The translations under genes were made by a program, and so were the position numbers. This document shows positions 1-8,754 of a stretch of DNA of 64,000 bases, in pieces (position 1 is the first letter of the stretch; each line of letters opens with the position of its first letter). Origin of the DNA: Streptomyces cupreus (lineage in GTDB: Bacteria; Actinomycetota; Actinomycetes; Streptomycetales; Streptomycetaceae); NCBI RefSeq assembly GCF_014257025.1, contig NZ_JACMSF010000007.1:124001-188000 (forward strand). Direction: 5' to 3'. The notes under the pieces are model-generated. The model searched no databases. It saw nothing but the letters and a program-made list of their open reading frames with translations, and was not told where the DNA came from.

Positions 1-1
1 C

Positions 2-1075
2 CACCGGATGCGCCCCGACGGCAGCGAACTCCTCGACGAGGGCAAGGTGATCGTCGACGGCGACCGCATCCCCGGCTGGTTCACCCTGGAGGGCCCCAAG
101 CTCTACCGGCACGACGGCTGGTTCTGGATCCTCGCCCCCGCCGGGGGAGTGGAGACCGGCTGGCAGGGCGCCTTCCGCTCGCGCGGCTTCTTCGGCCCGT
201 ACGAGGAGAAGATCGTCCTCGAACAGAAGGACACCGACGTCAACGGCCCCCACCAGGGCGGCTGGGTGCGCACCCCGTCCGGCGAGGACTGGTTCGTCCA
301 CTTCCAGCAGCGCGGCGCCTACGGCCGGGTCGTGCACCTCCAGCCGATGCGCTGGGGCCCCGACGGCTGGCCGGTGCTCGGCGCCGACGGCGCCCCCGTC
401 GCCGTACACAAGAAGCCCGCTCTGCCCCCGCAGCCGCCGGCCGCGCCCGCCACCGACGACGACTTCCCCGGCGGACGGCACGGACGGCAGTGGCAGTGGA
501 CGGCCAATCCGCGCGAGGGCTGGTCCACCCAGCACTCCGCCGACGGGCTACGGCTCACCTGCGTCCGCTCGGCCGACGCGCATGACCTGCGCAGACTGCC
601 GAACGTCCTCACCCAGCGGCTGCCCGGAATGCCGGCCACCATCGAGGTCGAGCTGCGCCTGGACAGCGCCGAGCCCGGGGCGCGGGCCGGACTCGCGGTG
701 CTCGGGGACGCCTTCAGCTGGATCGGGCTCCAGCGAGGCACCGGCGGCACCGTCCACCTCGTCCACCGCTTCGCCGAGGCCGTCGCCATGGGGGCACCTC
801 CCACGCCTTTCGGGCAGTGGGGGAACGAACGCGACGCGAGCCACCCCCGCCCCGCCCCCGAGGGCCGCGCCCGGCTCCGCATCGAGATCACCTCCGGCGC
901 CCGCTGCCGCTTCTTCCACGACGTCGGAGACGGCTGGACTTCGTCCGGGCCCGTCTTCGCCGCCACCCCCTGGCGCTGGGTCGGCGCCCTGCTCGGCCTT
1001 TTCGCCCTCGCGCCCACCGGTCAGGGACACGCCGGCGCGGCAACCTTCACGCACTTCACGGTCACCCCCTCGTAA
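2..1075 (+). CDS. Glycoside hydrolase family 43 enzyme, C-terminal part (gene enters from the left edge)
   Basis: Secreted or cytoplasmic cannot be told because the 5' end lies outside the window; the frame is already open at base 2. The visible protein carries the late part of a GH43 five-blade catalytic domain (VNGPHQGGWV, EDWFVHFQQRGAYGRVVHLQPM around residues 78-116) followed by a beta-sandwich C-terminal domain typical of GH43 beta-xylosidases and arabinofuranosidases. Residues MGAPPTPFGQWGN, encoded at 788-826, look like an insertion: they are made by a 39-bp G/C palindrome and break an otherwise normal stretch (EAVA...ERDASHPRP). The gene sits just upstream of pectinases, so it probably trims arabinan or xylan side chains of pectin. 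The family call is firm, the substrate is inferred. Confidence 0.85.
   Translation, partial: HRMRPDGSELLDEGKVIVDGDRIPGWFTLEGPKLYRHDGWFWILAPAGGVETGWQGAFRSRGFFGPYEEKIVLEQKDTDVNGPHQGGWVRTPSGEDWFVHFQQRGAYGRVVHLQPMRWGPDGWPVLGADGAPVAVHKKPALPPQPPAAPATDDDFPGGRHGRQWQWTANPREGWSTQHSADGLRLTCVRSADAHDLRRLPNVLTQRLPGMPATIEVELRLDSAEPGARAGLAVLGDAFSWIGLQRGTGGTVHLVHRFAEAVAMGAPPTPFGQWGNERDASHPRPAPEGRARLRIEITSGARCRFFHDVGDGWTSSGPVFAATPWRWVGALLGLFALAPTGQGHAGAATFTHFTVTPS
788..826 (+). repeat. In-frame G/C palindromic element, copy 1
   Basis: 39 bp, exactly 13 codons. It begins ATGGGGGCACCTCCC and ends AGTGGGGGAAC, with the CCCAC and GTGGG arms able to pair. The same architecture (TGGGGG[T/C].CC.CCC, variable loop, TGGGGGA) recurs at 29398-29433 and 55572-55613. 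The reading frame of the GH43 gene runs straight through it. Confidence 0.7.
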
Positions 1076-1108
1076 CTCACCTCATCAGAACGCCTGTTGG
1101 GAGCCGCA

Positions 1109-3079
1109 ATGACGCAACTCCGTGGCAAGCGCTTGCCAGGGGCGGGCAGAACCACGGCCGCCGTCCTGGGCCTGGTCGCCGCCCTCGGACTCGGGGCCAT
1201 CGGCGAGGCGGACGCCGCGACCGCCCCCGGTGCGACGGCCGACCGCTTCGGCGACCGCCCGCACGGGTTCGCCTCCCTCGAAGGGGGCACCACCGGTGGC
1301 GCCGGCGGCAAGGTCGTCACGGTCACCGACCAGGCCTCGCTGGCCAAGTACGCGGCGGCGGCCGAGCCGTACATCATCCGCGTCCAGGGCTCGATCACCG
1401 CCGAGCCGTTCGGCGCGAACATCGAGGTCGCCTCCGACAAGACGATCGTCGGGGTCGGGGACGGCGGGGAGCTGGTGCAGGGCGAGTTCCATCTCAGCCC
1501 CGGCACCCACAACGTCATCATCCGCAATCTGACGATCCGCGACTCGGCGGTCGAGGGCAACTGGGACTGCAAGGACACCGACTTCGACGGCATCCAGATG
1601 GACACCGTCCACCACGTCTGGGTCGACCACAACCGCTTCTCGAACATCTGCGACGGGCAGCTCGACGTCCGCAAGGACAGCGAGTACGTGACCGTCTCCT
1701 ACAACCGGTTCGAGAACAACAACAAGACGTTCGGGCTCGGCTGGACGACGAATGTGAAGACGCAGATCACCATCGACCACAACTGGTTCGCCAACACCAA
1801 ACAGCGCAACCCGTCCGTGGACAACGCCGCTTACGCGCACCTCTACAACAACTACCTGACCGCACAGGCGGATCCGGGCGACCCCGTGTGGACGTACGGG
1901 AACTGGTCGCGCGGAAAGACCAGGATGGTCATCGAGAACAGCTACTACCAGGACGTCCAGCACCCCTACCAGGCCGACGCCACGGCCGAGTTGGTGCAGC
2001 GCGGGTCGATCCTGAAGAACACCACCGGCCGCCATGACGAGTGGGGTGCCGCCTTCGATCCGCGGGAGTTCTACGACTACCGGCTCGACCCGGCCACCGC
2101 CGTGCCCGCGCTGGTCAAGCGGTTCTCGGGGCCGCAGGAGCGGATCGGTGTGGTGCTGCGCGTTCCCGGCGACTACCCGACCGTGCAGTCCGCCGTGGAC
2201 GCCGTGCCCGACGGCAACACCGTGCCGCTGACCATCGCCGTCGCGCCCGGGACGTACCGCGAGAAGGTGTTCATCCCCGCGACCAAGCCGAACATCCTGC
2301 TGCGCGGGACTGGACAAGATCGGTCCGACACCGTCATCGTCTACGACACGCCCGCCGCGTACGGCGGCTCCACCGGGAGCGCCACCGTACGGATCGCCGC
2401 GAACGACGTCACGGCGCGGAACCTCACCTTCAGCAACGACTTCGACGAGGCCGCGCACGAGCTGAACGGCGAGCAAGCCCTCGCCATGAAGACGACCGGT
2501 GACCGGATCGTCTTCGAGGACACCGCCTTCCTGGGCAACCAGGACACGCTGATGACCGACAGCCCCAAGCTGACCACCGTCAGCCGGGTATACATCCGCG
2601 ACTCGTACATCGAGGGCGACGTCGACTTCGTCTACGGGCGGGCGACCACCGTCATCGAGCGGTCGGTGATCCGCGCGCTGAGCCGCGGCTCGGCCACCAA
2701 CAACGGCTACATCACCGCCGCCTCGACCTGGAAGGGCAACCCCTACGGCTTCCTGATCACCGACTCCAAGGTGGTCAGTGACGCCCCGGCCGGATCCTTC
2801 CACCTCGGCCGGCCCTGGCACCCCGGTGGCGAACCCGACGCCGTCGCCCAGGTGCTGATCAGGAACACCGAACTGCCGGCCGCGATCAAGGCCGCGCCGT
2901 GGACCGACATGAGCGGGTTCTCGTGGAAGGACGCGCGGTTCACGGAGTACCGCAACTACGGCCCGGGGGCGGCGACTTCGCCGGACCGGCCGCAGATGGG
3001 CGACATCGAGGCGCGGGCCCACACCGTCGCCGACTACCTCAAGGGCACGGACGGCTGGGCGCCGTACGCGCGCCACTGA
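1109..3079 (+). CDS. Secreted bifunctional pectate lyase (PL1) - pectinesterase (CE8)
   Basis: Predicted extracellular enzyme joining de-esterification and cleavage of homogalacturonan. The ATG at 1109 is chosen because GGGAG lies 5 nt upstream at 1099-1103; a TTG 12 nt earlier has no such site. A signal peptide ends near residue 36 (ADA). A PL1 parallel beta-helix follows (about 45-330) with the VWVDH motif at 170-174. The CE8 domain (about 345-655) keeps the acid Asp479 (GNQDTL), the nucleophile Asp506 (GDVDFVYG) and Arg568 (LGRPW). At 656 residues it is the length of two enzymes. The two domains sit in one reading frame with no lesion. It lies 33 bp after the GH43 gene and 48 bp before a sugar-binding lipoprotein, so it is probably part of one pectin-induced transcript. 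Confidence 0.9.
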   Translation: MTQLRGKRLPGAGRTTAAVLGLVAALGLGAIGEADAATAPGATADRFGDRPHGFASLEGGTTGGAGGKVVTVTDQASLAKYAAAAEPYIIRVQGSITAEPFGANIEVASDKTIVGVGDGGELVQGEFHLSPGTHNVIIRNLTIRDSAVEGNWDCKDTDFDGIQMDTVHHVWVDHNRFSNICDGQLDVRKDSEYVTVSYNRFENNNKTFGLGWTTNVKTQITIDHNWFANTKQRNPSVDNAAYAHLYNNYLTAQADPGDPVWTYGNWSRGKTRMVIENSYYQDVQHPYQADATAELVQRGSILKNTTGRHDEWGAAFDPREFYDYRLDPATAVPALVKRFSGPQERIGVVLRVPGDYPTVQSAVDAVPDGNTVPLTIAVAPGTYREKVFIPATKPNILLRGTGQDRSDTVIVYDTPAAYGGSTGSATVRIAANDVTARNLTFSNDFDEAAHELNGEQALAMKTTGDRIVFEDTAFLGNQDTLMTDSPKLTTVSRVYIRDSYIEGDVDFVYGRATTVIERSVIRALSRGSATNNGYITAASTWKGNPYGFLITDSKVVSDAPAGSFHLGRPWHPGGEPDAVAQVLIRNTELPAAIKAAPWTDMSGFSWKDARFTEYRNYGPGAATSPDRPQMGDIEARAHTVADYLKGTDGWAPYARH

Positions 3080-3127
3080 CCCCCACAACTCCATATCTCG
3101 CAGGATCCAGAAGAAGAGAGCCGACCA

Positions 3128-4471
3128 ATGAAGATCAGCATCCGTAGAAGCAGGCGCGCTGCCACAGCCGTCGCCCTGGGCTCCGTGCTCGCCCTGACCG
3201 CCACCGCCTGCGGCGACGACGGCAGCGGCAGTGGCGGGGACAAGGGATCCGAGGGCTCCGGCAAGGGCGAGATCGTCTTCTGGGACAACAACGGCGGTGT
3301 GCGCACCGACATCTGGAAGGAGATCATCGCCGACTTCGAGAAGGCGAACCCCGACATCAAGGTCGAGTACGTCCCGATCGCCGCCACCGAGGTGCAGTCC
3401 AAGTACGACACCGCCATCCAGGGCGGCGGACTGCCCGACGTCGGCGGTGTCGGCGCCGCGATGCTCGCCGGCATCGCCGCGCAGGACTCGCTGGAGCCCG
3501 TGGAGGGGCGGCTCGCCGAGTCCTCCCTCAACGGCAAGCTCAACGAGGACATGGTCGAGTCGGTGAAGGTGGCCGGCGGCTCCGAGGAGCACATGTACTC
3601 GATCCCCACCTCCGCCAACAACGGCGTCCTTTACTACCGCACCGACCTGTTCAAGAAGGCGGGGCTTGAGGAGCCGACGACCTGGGACGCCTTCTACGAG
3701 GCCGCCGACAAGCTCACGAACTCCGGCAAGAACGAGTTCGGGTACACGATCCGCGGTGGCGCGGGGTCGATCGCGCAGGCCCTGGACGCGATGTACGGGC
3801 AGAGCGGGATCACCACGTTCTGGAACGGTGACAAGACCACCGTCAACGACCCCAAGAACGTGGAGTCGTTGGAGAAGTACGCGGCCCTGTTCAAGAAGGT
3901 CACTCCGGCCGCCGACCTCAACAACGACTTCACCAAGATGGTCGCGCAGTGGGACTCCGGCACGATCGGGATGCTCAACCACAACCTGGGCTCGTACCAG
4001 GATCATGTGAAGGCGCTCGGGGTCGAGAAGTTCCGGGGCATTCCGCAGCCTGTTGGCTCCGGCGGCAAGCGGGTTCAGGTGTCCAACCCCGTTGACGGGC
4101 TCGGGCTGTTCAAGAGCTCCAAGAACAAGGACGCGGCCTGGAAGTTCATCGAGTTCGCTGCCTCGCACGAGGCGAACTCGAAGTGGAACGAGTCGGCGGG
4201 AGCGATTCCGTCCAACACCGAGGCGGCCAAGGACGCTTGGATCAATGAGGCCGAGCCCACGAAGCTGGCTGCCGCCGCGCTGAACGATGGTTCTACGACC
4301 ATCGTCCAGCTTCCTTACTACCTGCCTGACTGGAACACCATTTCCAAGGCGGACAACGAGCCCAACTTCCAGAAGGTGCTGCTCGGGAAGATGAGTGCGA
4401 AGGCCTTCCTCGACACGATTGCCGAGCAGCTGAACGAGGCTCAGGCCGAGTGGAACGAGCAGAAGTCCTGA
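3128..4471 (+). CDS. Sugar ABC transporter substrate-binding lipoprotein (SBP family 1)
   Basis: Captures an oligosaccharide outside the membrane for an ABC importer. The N-terminus is a lipoprotein signal with a lipobox-like LTATAC near residue 28, then a Gly/Ser-rich tether. The mature part starts with GEIVFWDNNGGVRTD and has the usual 447-residue length of extracellular solute-binding protein family 1. It lies between pectinases, so pectic oligosaccharides are the likely ligand (inference). No permease or ATPase gene is next to it, so it must use components encoded elsewhere. Codon third positions become visibly less GC-rich from about 4000 onward, a trend that continues into the next gene. 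Confidence 0.88.
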   Translation: MKISIRRSRRAATAVALGSVLALTATACGDDGSGSGGDKGSEGSGKGEIVFWDNNGGVRTDIWKEIIADFEKANPDIKVEYVPIAATEVQSKYDTAIQGGGLPDVGGVGAAMLAGIAAQDSLEPVEGRLAESSLNGKLNEDMVESVKVAGGSEEHMYSIPTSANNGVLYYRTDLFKKAGLEEPTTWDAFYEAADKLTNSGKNEFGYTIRGGAGSIAQALDAMYGQSGITTFWNGDKTTVNDPKNVESLEKYAALFKKVTPAADLNNDFTKMVAQWDSGTIGMLNHNLGSYQDHVKALGVEKFRGIPQPVGSGGKRVQVSNPVDGLGLFKSSKNKDAAWKFIEFAASHEANSKWNESAGAIPSNTEAAKDAWINEAEPTKLAAAALNDGSTTIVQLPYYLPDWNTISKADNEPNFQKVLLGKMSAKAFLDTIAEQLNEAQAEWNEQKS

Positions 4472-4511
4472 GTACTCGGGGGTTGCTGTCGTGGGGGACT
4501 GCCGGCCGGTT

Positions 4512-4544
4512 GCGGCTGGTCGCGCAGTTCCCCGCGCCCCTGAG
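4512..4544. repeat. Dispersed Streptomyces intergenic repeat
   Basis: The stretch around GGTCGCGCAGTTCCCCGCGC followed by CCCTGAG matches, from memory, a short sequence found very many times between genes in Streptomyces chromosomes. It lies in the 108-bp gap between the binding-protein gene and the acetylesterase gene. Its GCGCAG and CCCCGCGC parts could form a hairpin. No function is known to me. Confidence 0.55.
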
Positions 4545-4579
4545 GGTGTTGCCGGTCCCTCTTCCTGAAAGGCCAAGGC

Positions 4580-5368
4580 ATGTCGCTTTCCCGTAGACAG
4601 GTTGCCGGCGCTTTTGTCGCTGCCGTGCCTCTCACCTTCGGTACCGCTCAGGCCGGTGAGCGGGGGAGTCGTACTCTCTTCATCGCCGGGGATTCCACCG
4701 CCGCTCAGAAGTATGCGGACGCCGCGCCCGAGACCGGGTGGGGGATGGCTCTTCCCTTCTTTCTCCACAAGGGGCTTGTCGTCTCCAACCACGCCGTGAA
4801 CGGGCGTAGTTCCAAGAGCTTCGTCGATGAAGGGCGGCTCGATGTCATTCTCGGGGCCATTCGGCCCGGGGACCTTCTGGTGATCCAGTTCGCTCACAAC
4901 GACGAGAAGGTCACGGATCCGGTTCGATACACCGAGCCCTGGACGACGTACAAGGACTATCTGCGGCTGTACATCGAGGGTGCCCGTTCCCGTGGTGTCC
5001 GGCCGGTGCTCGCCACCGCCGTGGAGCGGCGTCGGTTCGACGCTCAGGGCAACGCTCAGGCCAGTCACGGCGACTACCCGGCGGCCATGCGCTCGCTCGC
5101 CGAGGAGGAGCGGGTCGCGCTGCTCGACATTCAGGCGCTGTCGCTTCAGTTGTGGCAGTCGCTGGGGGTCGAGGAGACCAAGAAGTACTTCAACTGGACC
5201 GCCACCGAGCAGGACAACACGCACTTCAACCCGCCCGGGGCCATCGCGGTGGCGCGGCTCGTGGCGCGGGAGTTGCTGCGGACGCGGGTGTTGAGCCCGC
5301 AGGACCTGCGGCGGCTGGACGAGGAGATCCCTCAGTCCTGGATCACCTGGCCGGAAGCCGCCGCCTGA
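4580..5368 (+). CDS. Rhamnogalacturonan acetylesterase-like SGNH hydrolase
   Basis: Predicted to remove acetyl groups from the rhamnogalacturonan backbone. The 262-residue protein starts with a short Arg-containing signal-like segment and then shows the SGNH block I FIAGDSTAA with the catalytic serine, block II-like NHAVNGRSSKSF, block III IQFAHNDEK, and the C-terminal DNTHFNPPGA holding the Asp-x-x-His pair. Its length fits the RGAE (CE12) family. It follows the sugar-binding protein and precedes a pectate lyase on the same strand. The family is clear; substrate is inferred from these motifs and the pectinase context. Confidence 0.85.
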   Translation: MSLSRRQVAGAFVAAVPLTFGTAQAGERGSRTLFIAGDSTAAQKYADAAPETGWGMALPFFLHKGLVVSNHAVNGRSSKSFVDEGRLDVILGAIRPGDLLVIQFAHNDEKVTDPVRYTEPWTTYKDYLRLYIEGARSRGVRPVLATAVERRRFDAQGNAQASHGDYPAAMRSLAEEERVALLDIQALSLQLWQSLGVEETKKYFNWTATEQDNTHFNPPGAIAVARLVARELLRTRVLSPQDLRRLDEEIPQSWITWPEAAA

Positions 5369-5406
5369 CCCCTATCGCGTAGAGACATAGAAAAGAGAGC
5401 CGCATC

Positions 5407-6720
5407 ATGAACGCACAGACATGGCATGGGCATGCCATAGGAGCCGCCGTGCTGGCCGGCTGTGTCTCGCTCGTCCTCGGAGCCAGCGGTGCCGGGATCG
5501 CCCAGGCCGGGTCGGCCCGTGACCTCGGGCGCGAGGTGCTCGGCGCCGGGGACGGGTGGGCGTCGGAGGGGGCCGGGACCACCGGTGGGTCGGCCGCCGA
5601 CGCCGCGCATGTCCACACCGTGACCACCTGGGCCGAGTTCAGGGCCGCGCTCGCGGAGGGTGGCACCGCGCCCCGGATCATCAAGGTCAAGGGCGTGATC
5701 GACGCGGTGTCCGAGGGCTGTGACGCCCTCGCCGCCGAGGGGTACGACTTCCAGCAGTACCTCGCCGACTACGACCCCGCCGTGTGGGGCAACGAGACCC
5801 CGGTCAGCGGCGAGCAGGAGACCCTGCGGGCCGCGTCCGCCGCCAATCAGAACAAGATGATCAAGGCGAGCGTGCCGGCCAACACCACGATCGTGGGCGT
5901 CGGCCGGGACTCCGGGATCCGGGGCGGCAGCCTGCAGATCCGGGGCGTCGACAATGTGATCGTCCGCAACCTCACCATCGAGGCCCCGCTCGACTGCTTC
6001 CCGCAGTGGGACCCGACCGACGACAACAAGACCGGCGCCTGGAACTCCGAGTACGACGGTGTCGTCGTCTACGGCTCCACCCATGTGTGGATCGACCACA
6101 ACACGCTCACCGACGGACGCTATCCCGACAGCTCCCTGCCGGAGTACTTCGGCAAGGTCTACCAGCAGCACGACGGCCTGGTGGACGTGGTGCGCGGCGC
6201 CAACCATGTGACGGTGTCCTGGAATTCCTTCCAGGACCACGACAAGACCATGCTGATCGGCAACAGCGACGGCGCGGGCTCCACCGACACCGGCAAGCTC
6301 AAGGTCACCCTCCACCACAACCGGTTCGAGGGCATCGTGGAGCGGGCGCCACGCGTCCGGTTCGGGCAGGTCGACTCGTACAACAACCACTTCGTGGTGA
6401 CCGGCGGCCAGAAGTTCGGCTACGTCTTCGGCATCGGCGCCTCCTCCCAGCTCAACGCCACCGACAACGCCTTCACGCTGGCGCCCGGGGTGAGCACCGG
6501 CAAGGTGCTGAAGAAGTGGAACGAGGCACCCCTCACCGCCGCGAACAACTACGTCAACGGCAGGCTCACCGACCTGATCGCCGTCCACAACACGGAGATC
6601 CCCGCCGAGACCCTCCAGTCCGGCGCGGGATGGACGCCCACGCTGCGGACCCAGGTCGACCACCCGCGGGCCGTCCCCGGCATCGTCGACCACCGCGCGG
6701 GTGCCGGCCGTATCTGCTGA
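5407..6720 (+). CDS. Secreted pectate lyase, polysaccharide lyase family 1
   Basis: Cleaves polygalacturonate by beta-elimination outside the cell. The 437-residue protein has a signal peptide ending at about residue 35 (AQA), a parallel beta-helix region, the VWIDH motif near residue 226, the calcium-site stretch HDGLVDVVRGANHVTVSW, and the RAPRVRFG motif near residue 313 that carries the catalytic arginine of PL1. The longer loop between residues 95 and 140 (GYDFQQYLADYDPAVWGNE) is typical of the larger bacterial PL1 enzymes. AAAGAGAG lies a few bases upstream of the ATG. It is 38 bp downstream of the acetylesterase gene and 57 bp upstream of the pectinesterase gene. Confidence 0.93.
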   Translation: MNAQTWHGHAIGAAVLAGCVSLVLGASGAGIAQAGSARDLGREVLGAGDGWASEGAGTTGGSAADAAHVHTVTTWAEFRAALAEGGTAPRIIKVKGVIDAVSEGCDALAAEGYDFQQYLADYDPAVWGNETPVSGEQETLRAASAANQNKMIKASVPANTTIVGVGRDSGIRGGSLQIRGVDNVIVRNLTIEAPLDCFPQWDPTDDNKTGAWNSEYDGVVVYGSTHVWIDHNTLTDGRYPDSSLPEYFGKVYQQHDGLVDVVRGANHVTVSWNSFQDHDKTMLIGNSDGAGSTDTGKLKVTLHHNRFEGIVERAPRVRFGQVDSYNNHFVVTGGQKFGYVFGIGASSQLNATDNAFTLAPGVSTGKVLKKWNEAPLTAANNYVNGRLTDLIAVHNTEIPAETLQSGAGWTPTLRTQVDHPRAVPGIVDHRAGAGRIC

Positions 6721-6777
6721 TCCGCCCAGGGGGCCGGGCCTCCCGGCCCCCTCCGCAGCCTTCGAAGGAGCACTCGC

Positions 6778-7911
6778 ATGCCCTCGCCCCACCTCCAACT
6801 ACCCCTGTCCAGACGGGGATTCCTGATGGCGAGCGCCGGAGCGGGCGCCGCTCTCGGCCTTGCCTCCGTCCCCGCGCGGGCCGCCGCCGGACCCCGCCCG
6901 TTCGGACCGTACGGCTCACCGGCCGCCCGCCTCACCCCGACCACGCTCTACGTCGATCCGGACGGCAGCGGCGACCACACCACCGTCCAGGCCGCCGTGA
7001 ACGCCGCCACCGGCAGCGGCTGGACGCTGGTCCTCGCACCCGGCACCTACCGGGAGACCGTGAGCGTCGACCTCACCCGCACCGAGATGACCTGGCTCGG
7101 CGCCGGCGACGGCCCCCGGGACGTCGTCATCGTCTACGACAACGCCGCCGGCACCCCCAAGCCCGACGGCTCCGGCACCTACGGCACCACCGGCTCGGCC
7201 ACCACCACCGTGCGAGCCGACGGATTCACCGCCCGCAGGATCACCTTCGCCAACGACTGGCTGCGCGCCGACCACCCCGGGATCAGCGGCACCCAGGCCG
7301 TCGCCATCAAGGTGATGGGCGACCGCTCCGCCTTCCACCACTGCCGTTTCCTCGGCCACCAGGACACCCTGTACGCCGACACGGGCGCGCTGACCGTCTT
7401 CGCCCGCCAGTACTTCGCGCACTGCTACGCCGAGGGCGACGTCGACTTCGTCTTCGGGCGGGCGACGGCCGTCTTCGAGCACTGCCACTTCCGCACGCTG
7501 ACCCGTACCGACCGGGCCTCCGCCCCGTACGGTTTCGTCTTCGCGCCCTCGACGGCGGGCGCCAACCCGCGCGGCTACCTGGTCACCAGGAGCCGGGTGA
7601 CCAGCGAAGCCCCGGACGCCTACTACAAGCTGGCCCGCCCCTGGGTACCCAGCTCCGACCGCACCGCCAGTCCGATGCTCACCGTCCGGGAGACCTGGCT
7701 GGGCCCCGGCATCGACGCGGTGGCGCCCTACGCCAACATGTCGGACGCCTACCCATGGCAGAACCAGCGGTTCGCCGAGTACCGCAACTCCGGCCCCGGC
7801 GCGGAGATCTCCCTGCCGGAGAACCGCCCCCAACTCGCCGCCGAGCAGGCCGAGTCGGAGACCCGGGGCGCGTATCTCGGGGACTGGGAGCCATGGAAGG
7901 AGGACTGCTGA
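6778..7911 (+). CDS. Tat-exported pectinesterase, carbohydrate esterase family 8
   Basis: Removes methyl esters from pectin, preparing substrate for the lyases beside it. Residues 11-33 form a twin-arginine signal (SRRGFLMAS and a short hydrophobic run). The CE8 domain shows HQDTLYAD (acid Asp), AEGDVDFVFGRA near residue 220 (nucleophile Asp in DFVFG), and LARPWVPSS near residue 284 (active-site Arg). At 377 residues it is a complete single-domain enzyme. GGAG lies about 5 nt upstream of the ATG. Its stop is 1 nt from the start of a decayed paralogue, so the two arose by tandem duplication or were once an operon pair. Confidence 0.93.
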   Translation: MPSPHLQLPLSRRGFLMASAGAGAALGLASVPARAAAGPRPFGPYGSPAARLTPTTLYVDPDGSGDHTTVQAAVNAATGSGWTLVLAPGTYRETVSVDLTRTEMTWLGAGDGPRDVVIVYDNAAGTPKPDGSGTYGTTGSATTTVRADGFTARRITFANDWLRADHPGISGTQAVAIKVMGDRSAFHHCRFLGHQDTLYADTGALTVFARQYFAHCYAEGDVDFVFGRATAVFEHCHFRTLTRTDRASAPYGFVFAPSTAGANPRGYLVTRSRVTSEAPDAYYKLARPWVPSSDRTASPMLTVRETWLGPGIDAVAPYANMSDAYPWQNQRFAEYRNSGPGAEISLPENRPQLAAEQAESETRGAYLGDWEPWKEDC

Positions 7912-7912
7912 G

Positions 7913-8718
7913 ATGCGCAGGCGCACCCTCCTGACGGGACTCACGGCGGGGCTGGCCGCCACCGCCGGACCGGCGTTCGCGCACGGCCCTCGTGTCCTGC
8001 ACGTCCGCCCCGGTGACTCCGTACAGGCCGCCGTGGACGCGGTCACCGGCCCCGGCTGGACGATCGTGGTGCACCCGGACACCTACCGTGAGCTCGTCAA
8101 AGTGCCCGCGGACACGGCCGAGTTGACCCTGCGAGGCGCGACCCGCGACCCGCGTGACGCCGTCCTCGTCCACGACAACGCCAACGGCACCCAGAAGACG
8201 GACGGTTCGGGCACGTACGGCACGGCCGGATCCGCCACCTTCACCTCGGCGGCCCCCCGGCCTGCACGTCCGCGACGTCACCCTCGCCAACGACTGGCTG
8301 CGTGCCGACCACCCCGAGATCACCGGCACCCAGGCGGTGGCGGCGTATGTGACAGGGGACCGGTCGCACTTCGACAACGTCCGTCTGCTCGCCCACCAGG
8401 ACACCCTCTTCGTCGACATGACCGCCCTGGACGTCTTCGACCGGCAGTACTTGCGCTGGGCCACAGAGGGCTTCTTCGAGCACTGTCACTTCCACACCCT
8501 GCAAAGGGACGTGAACTTCACCCCCAAGGGCATGGCCTTCGCCCCCGCCACGGCCCGCGCCAACCCCCACGGCATCCTCGCGGTCCGCTCCCGCATCACC
8601 TCGGGTGCCGAGGACGCCCTATACCAACATGCGCGAGGCCTACCCCTGGCAGACCCTGACCGCCGCGGAAGCCGAGGCGCACACCAAGCGCGCCTACCTG
8701 GGCGACTGGCGGCCCTGA
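7913..8718 (+). pseudogene. Decayed pectinesterase (CE8) paralogue
   Basis: Starts well, with a short signal (RRRTLLTGLTAGLAATAGPAFA) and the CE8 N-terminal half, then loses frame at a C6 run (8253-8258); reading one C fewer restores AAPGLHVRDVTLANDWL. Compared with the intact neighbour, the catalytic GDVDFVFGRAT segment is missing (RQYLRWATEGFFEHCHF). A deletion plus frame change near 8620 removes about 35 residues including the active-site Arg and joins EDAL to YTNMREAYPW, and about 20 more residues are lost before AYLGDW. The terminal stop is at 8716-8718. Both key residues are absent, so it cannot be an active esterase. The C-run shift alone could be a sequencing error; the deletions are not easily so. 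Confidence 0.88.
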
Positions 8719-8754
8719 CTCCCCCCACTGACAAGGCGAAAGGACCCGCACTCC

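Noticed and set aside
1085..5224. Very long open frame on the minus strand opposite the first pectinase genes
   Set aside because: It is antisense to genes with clear domains, has a low-complexity Arg/Gly/Val composition and no recognisable domain; it is an effect of high GC.
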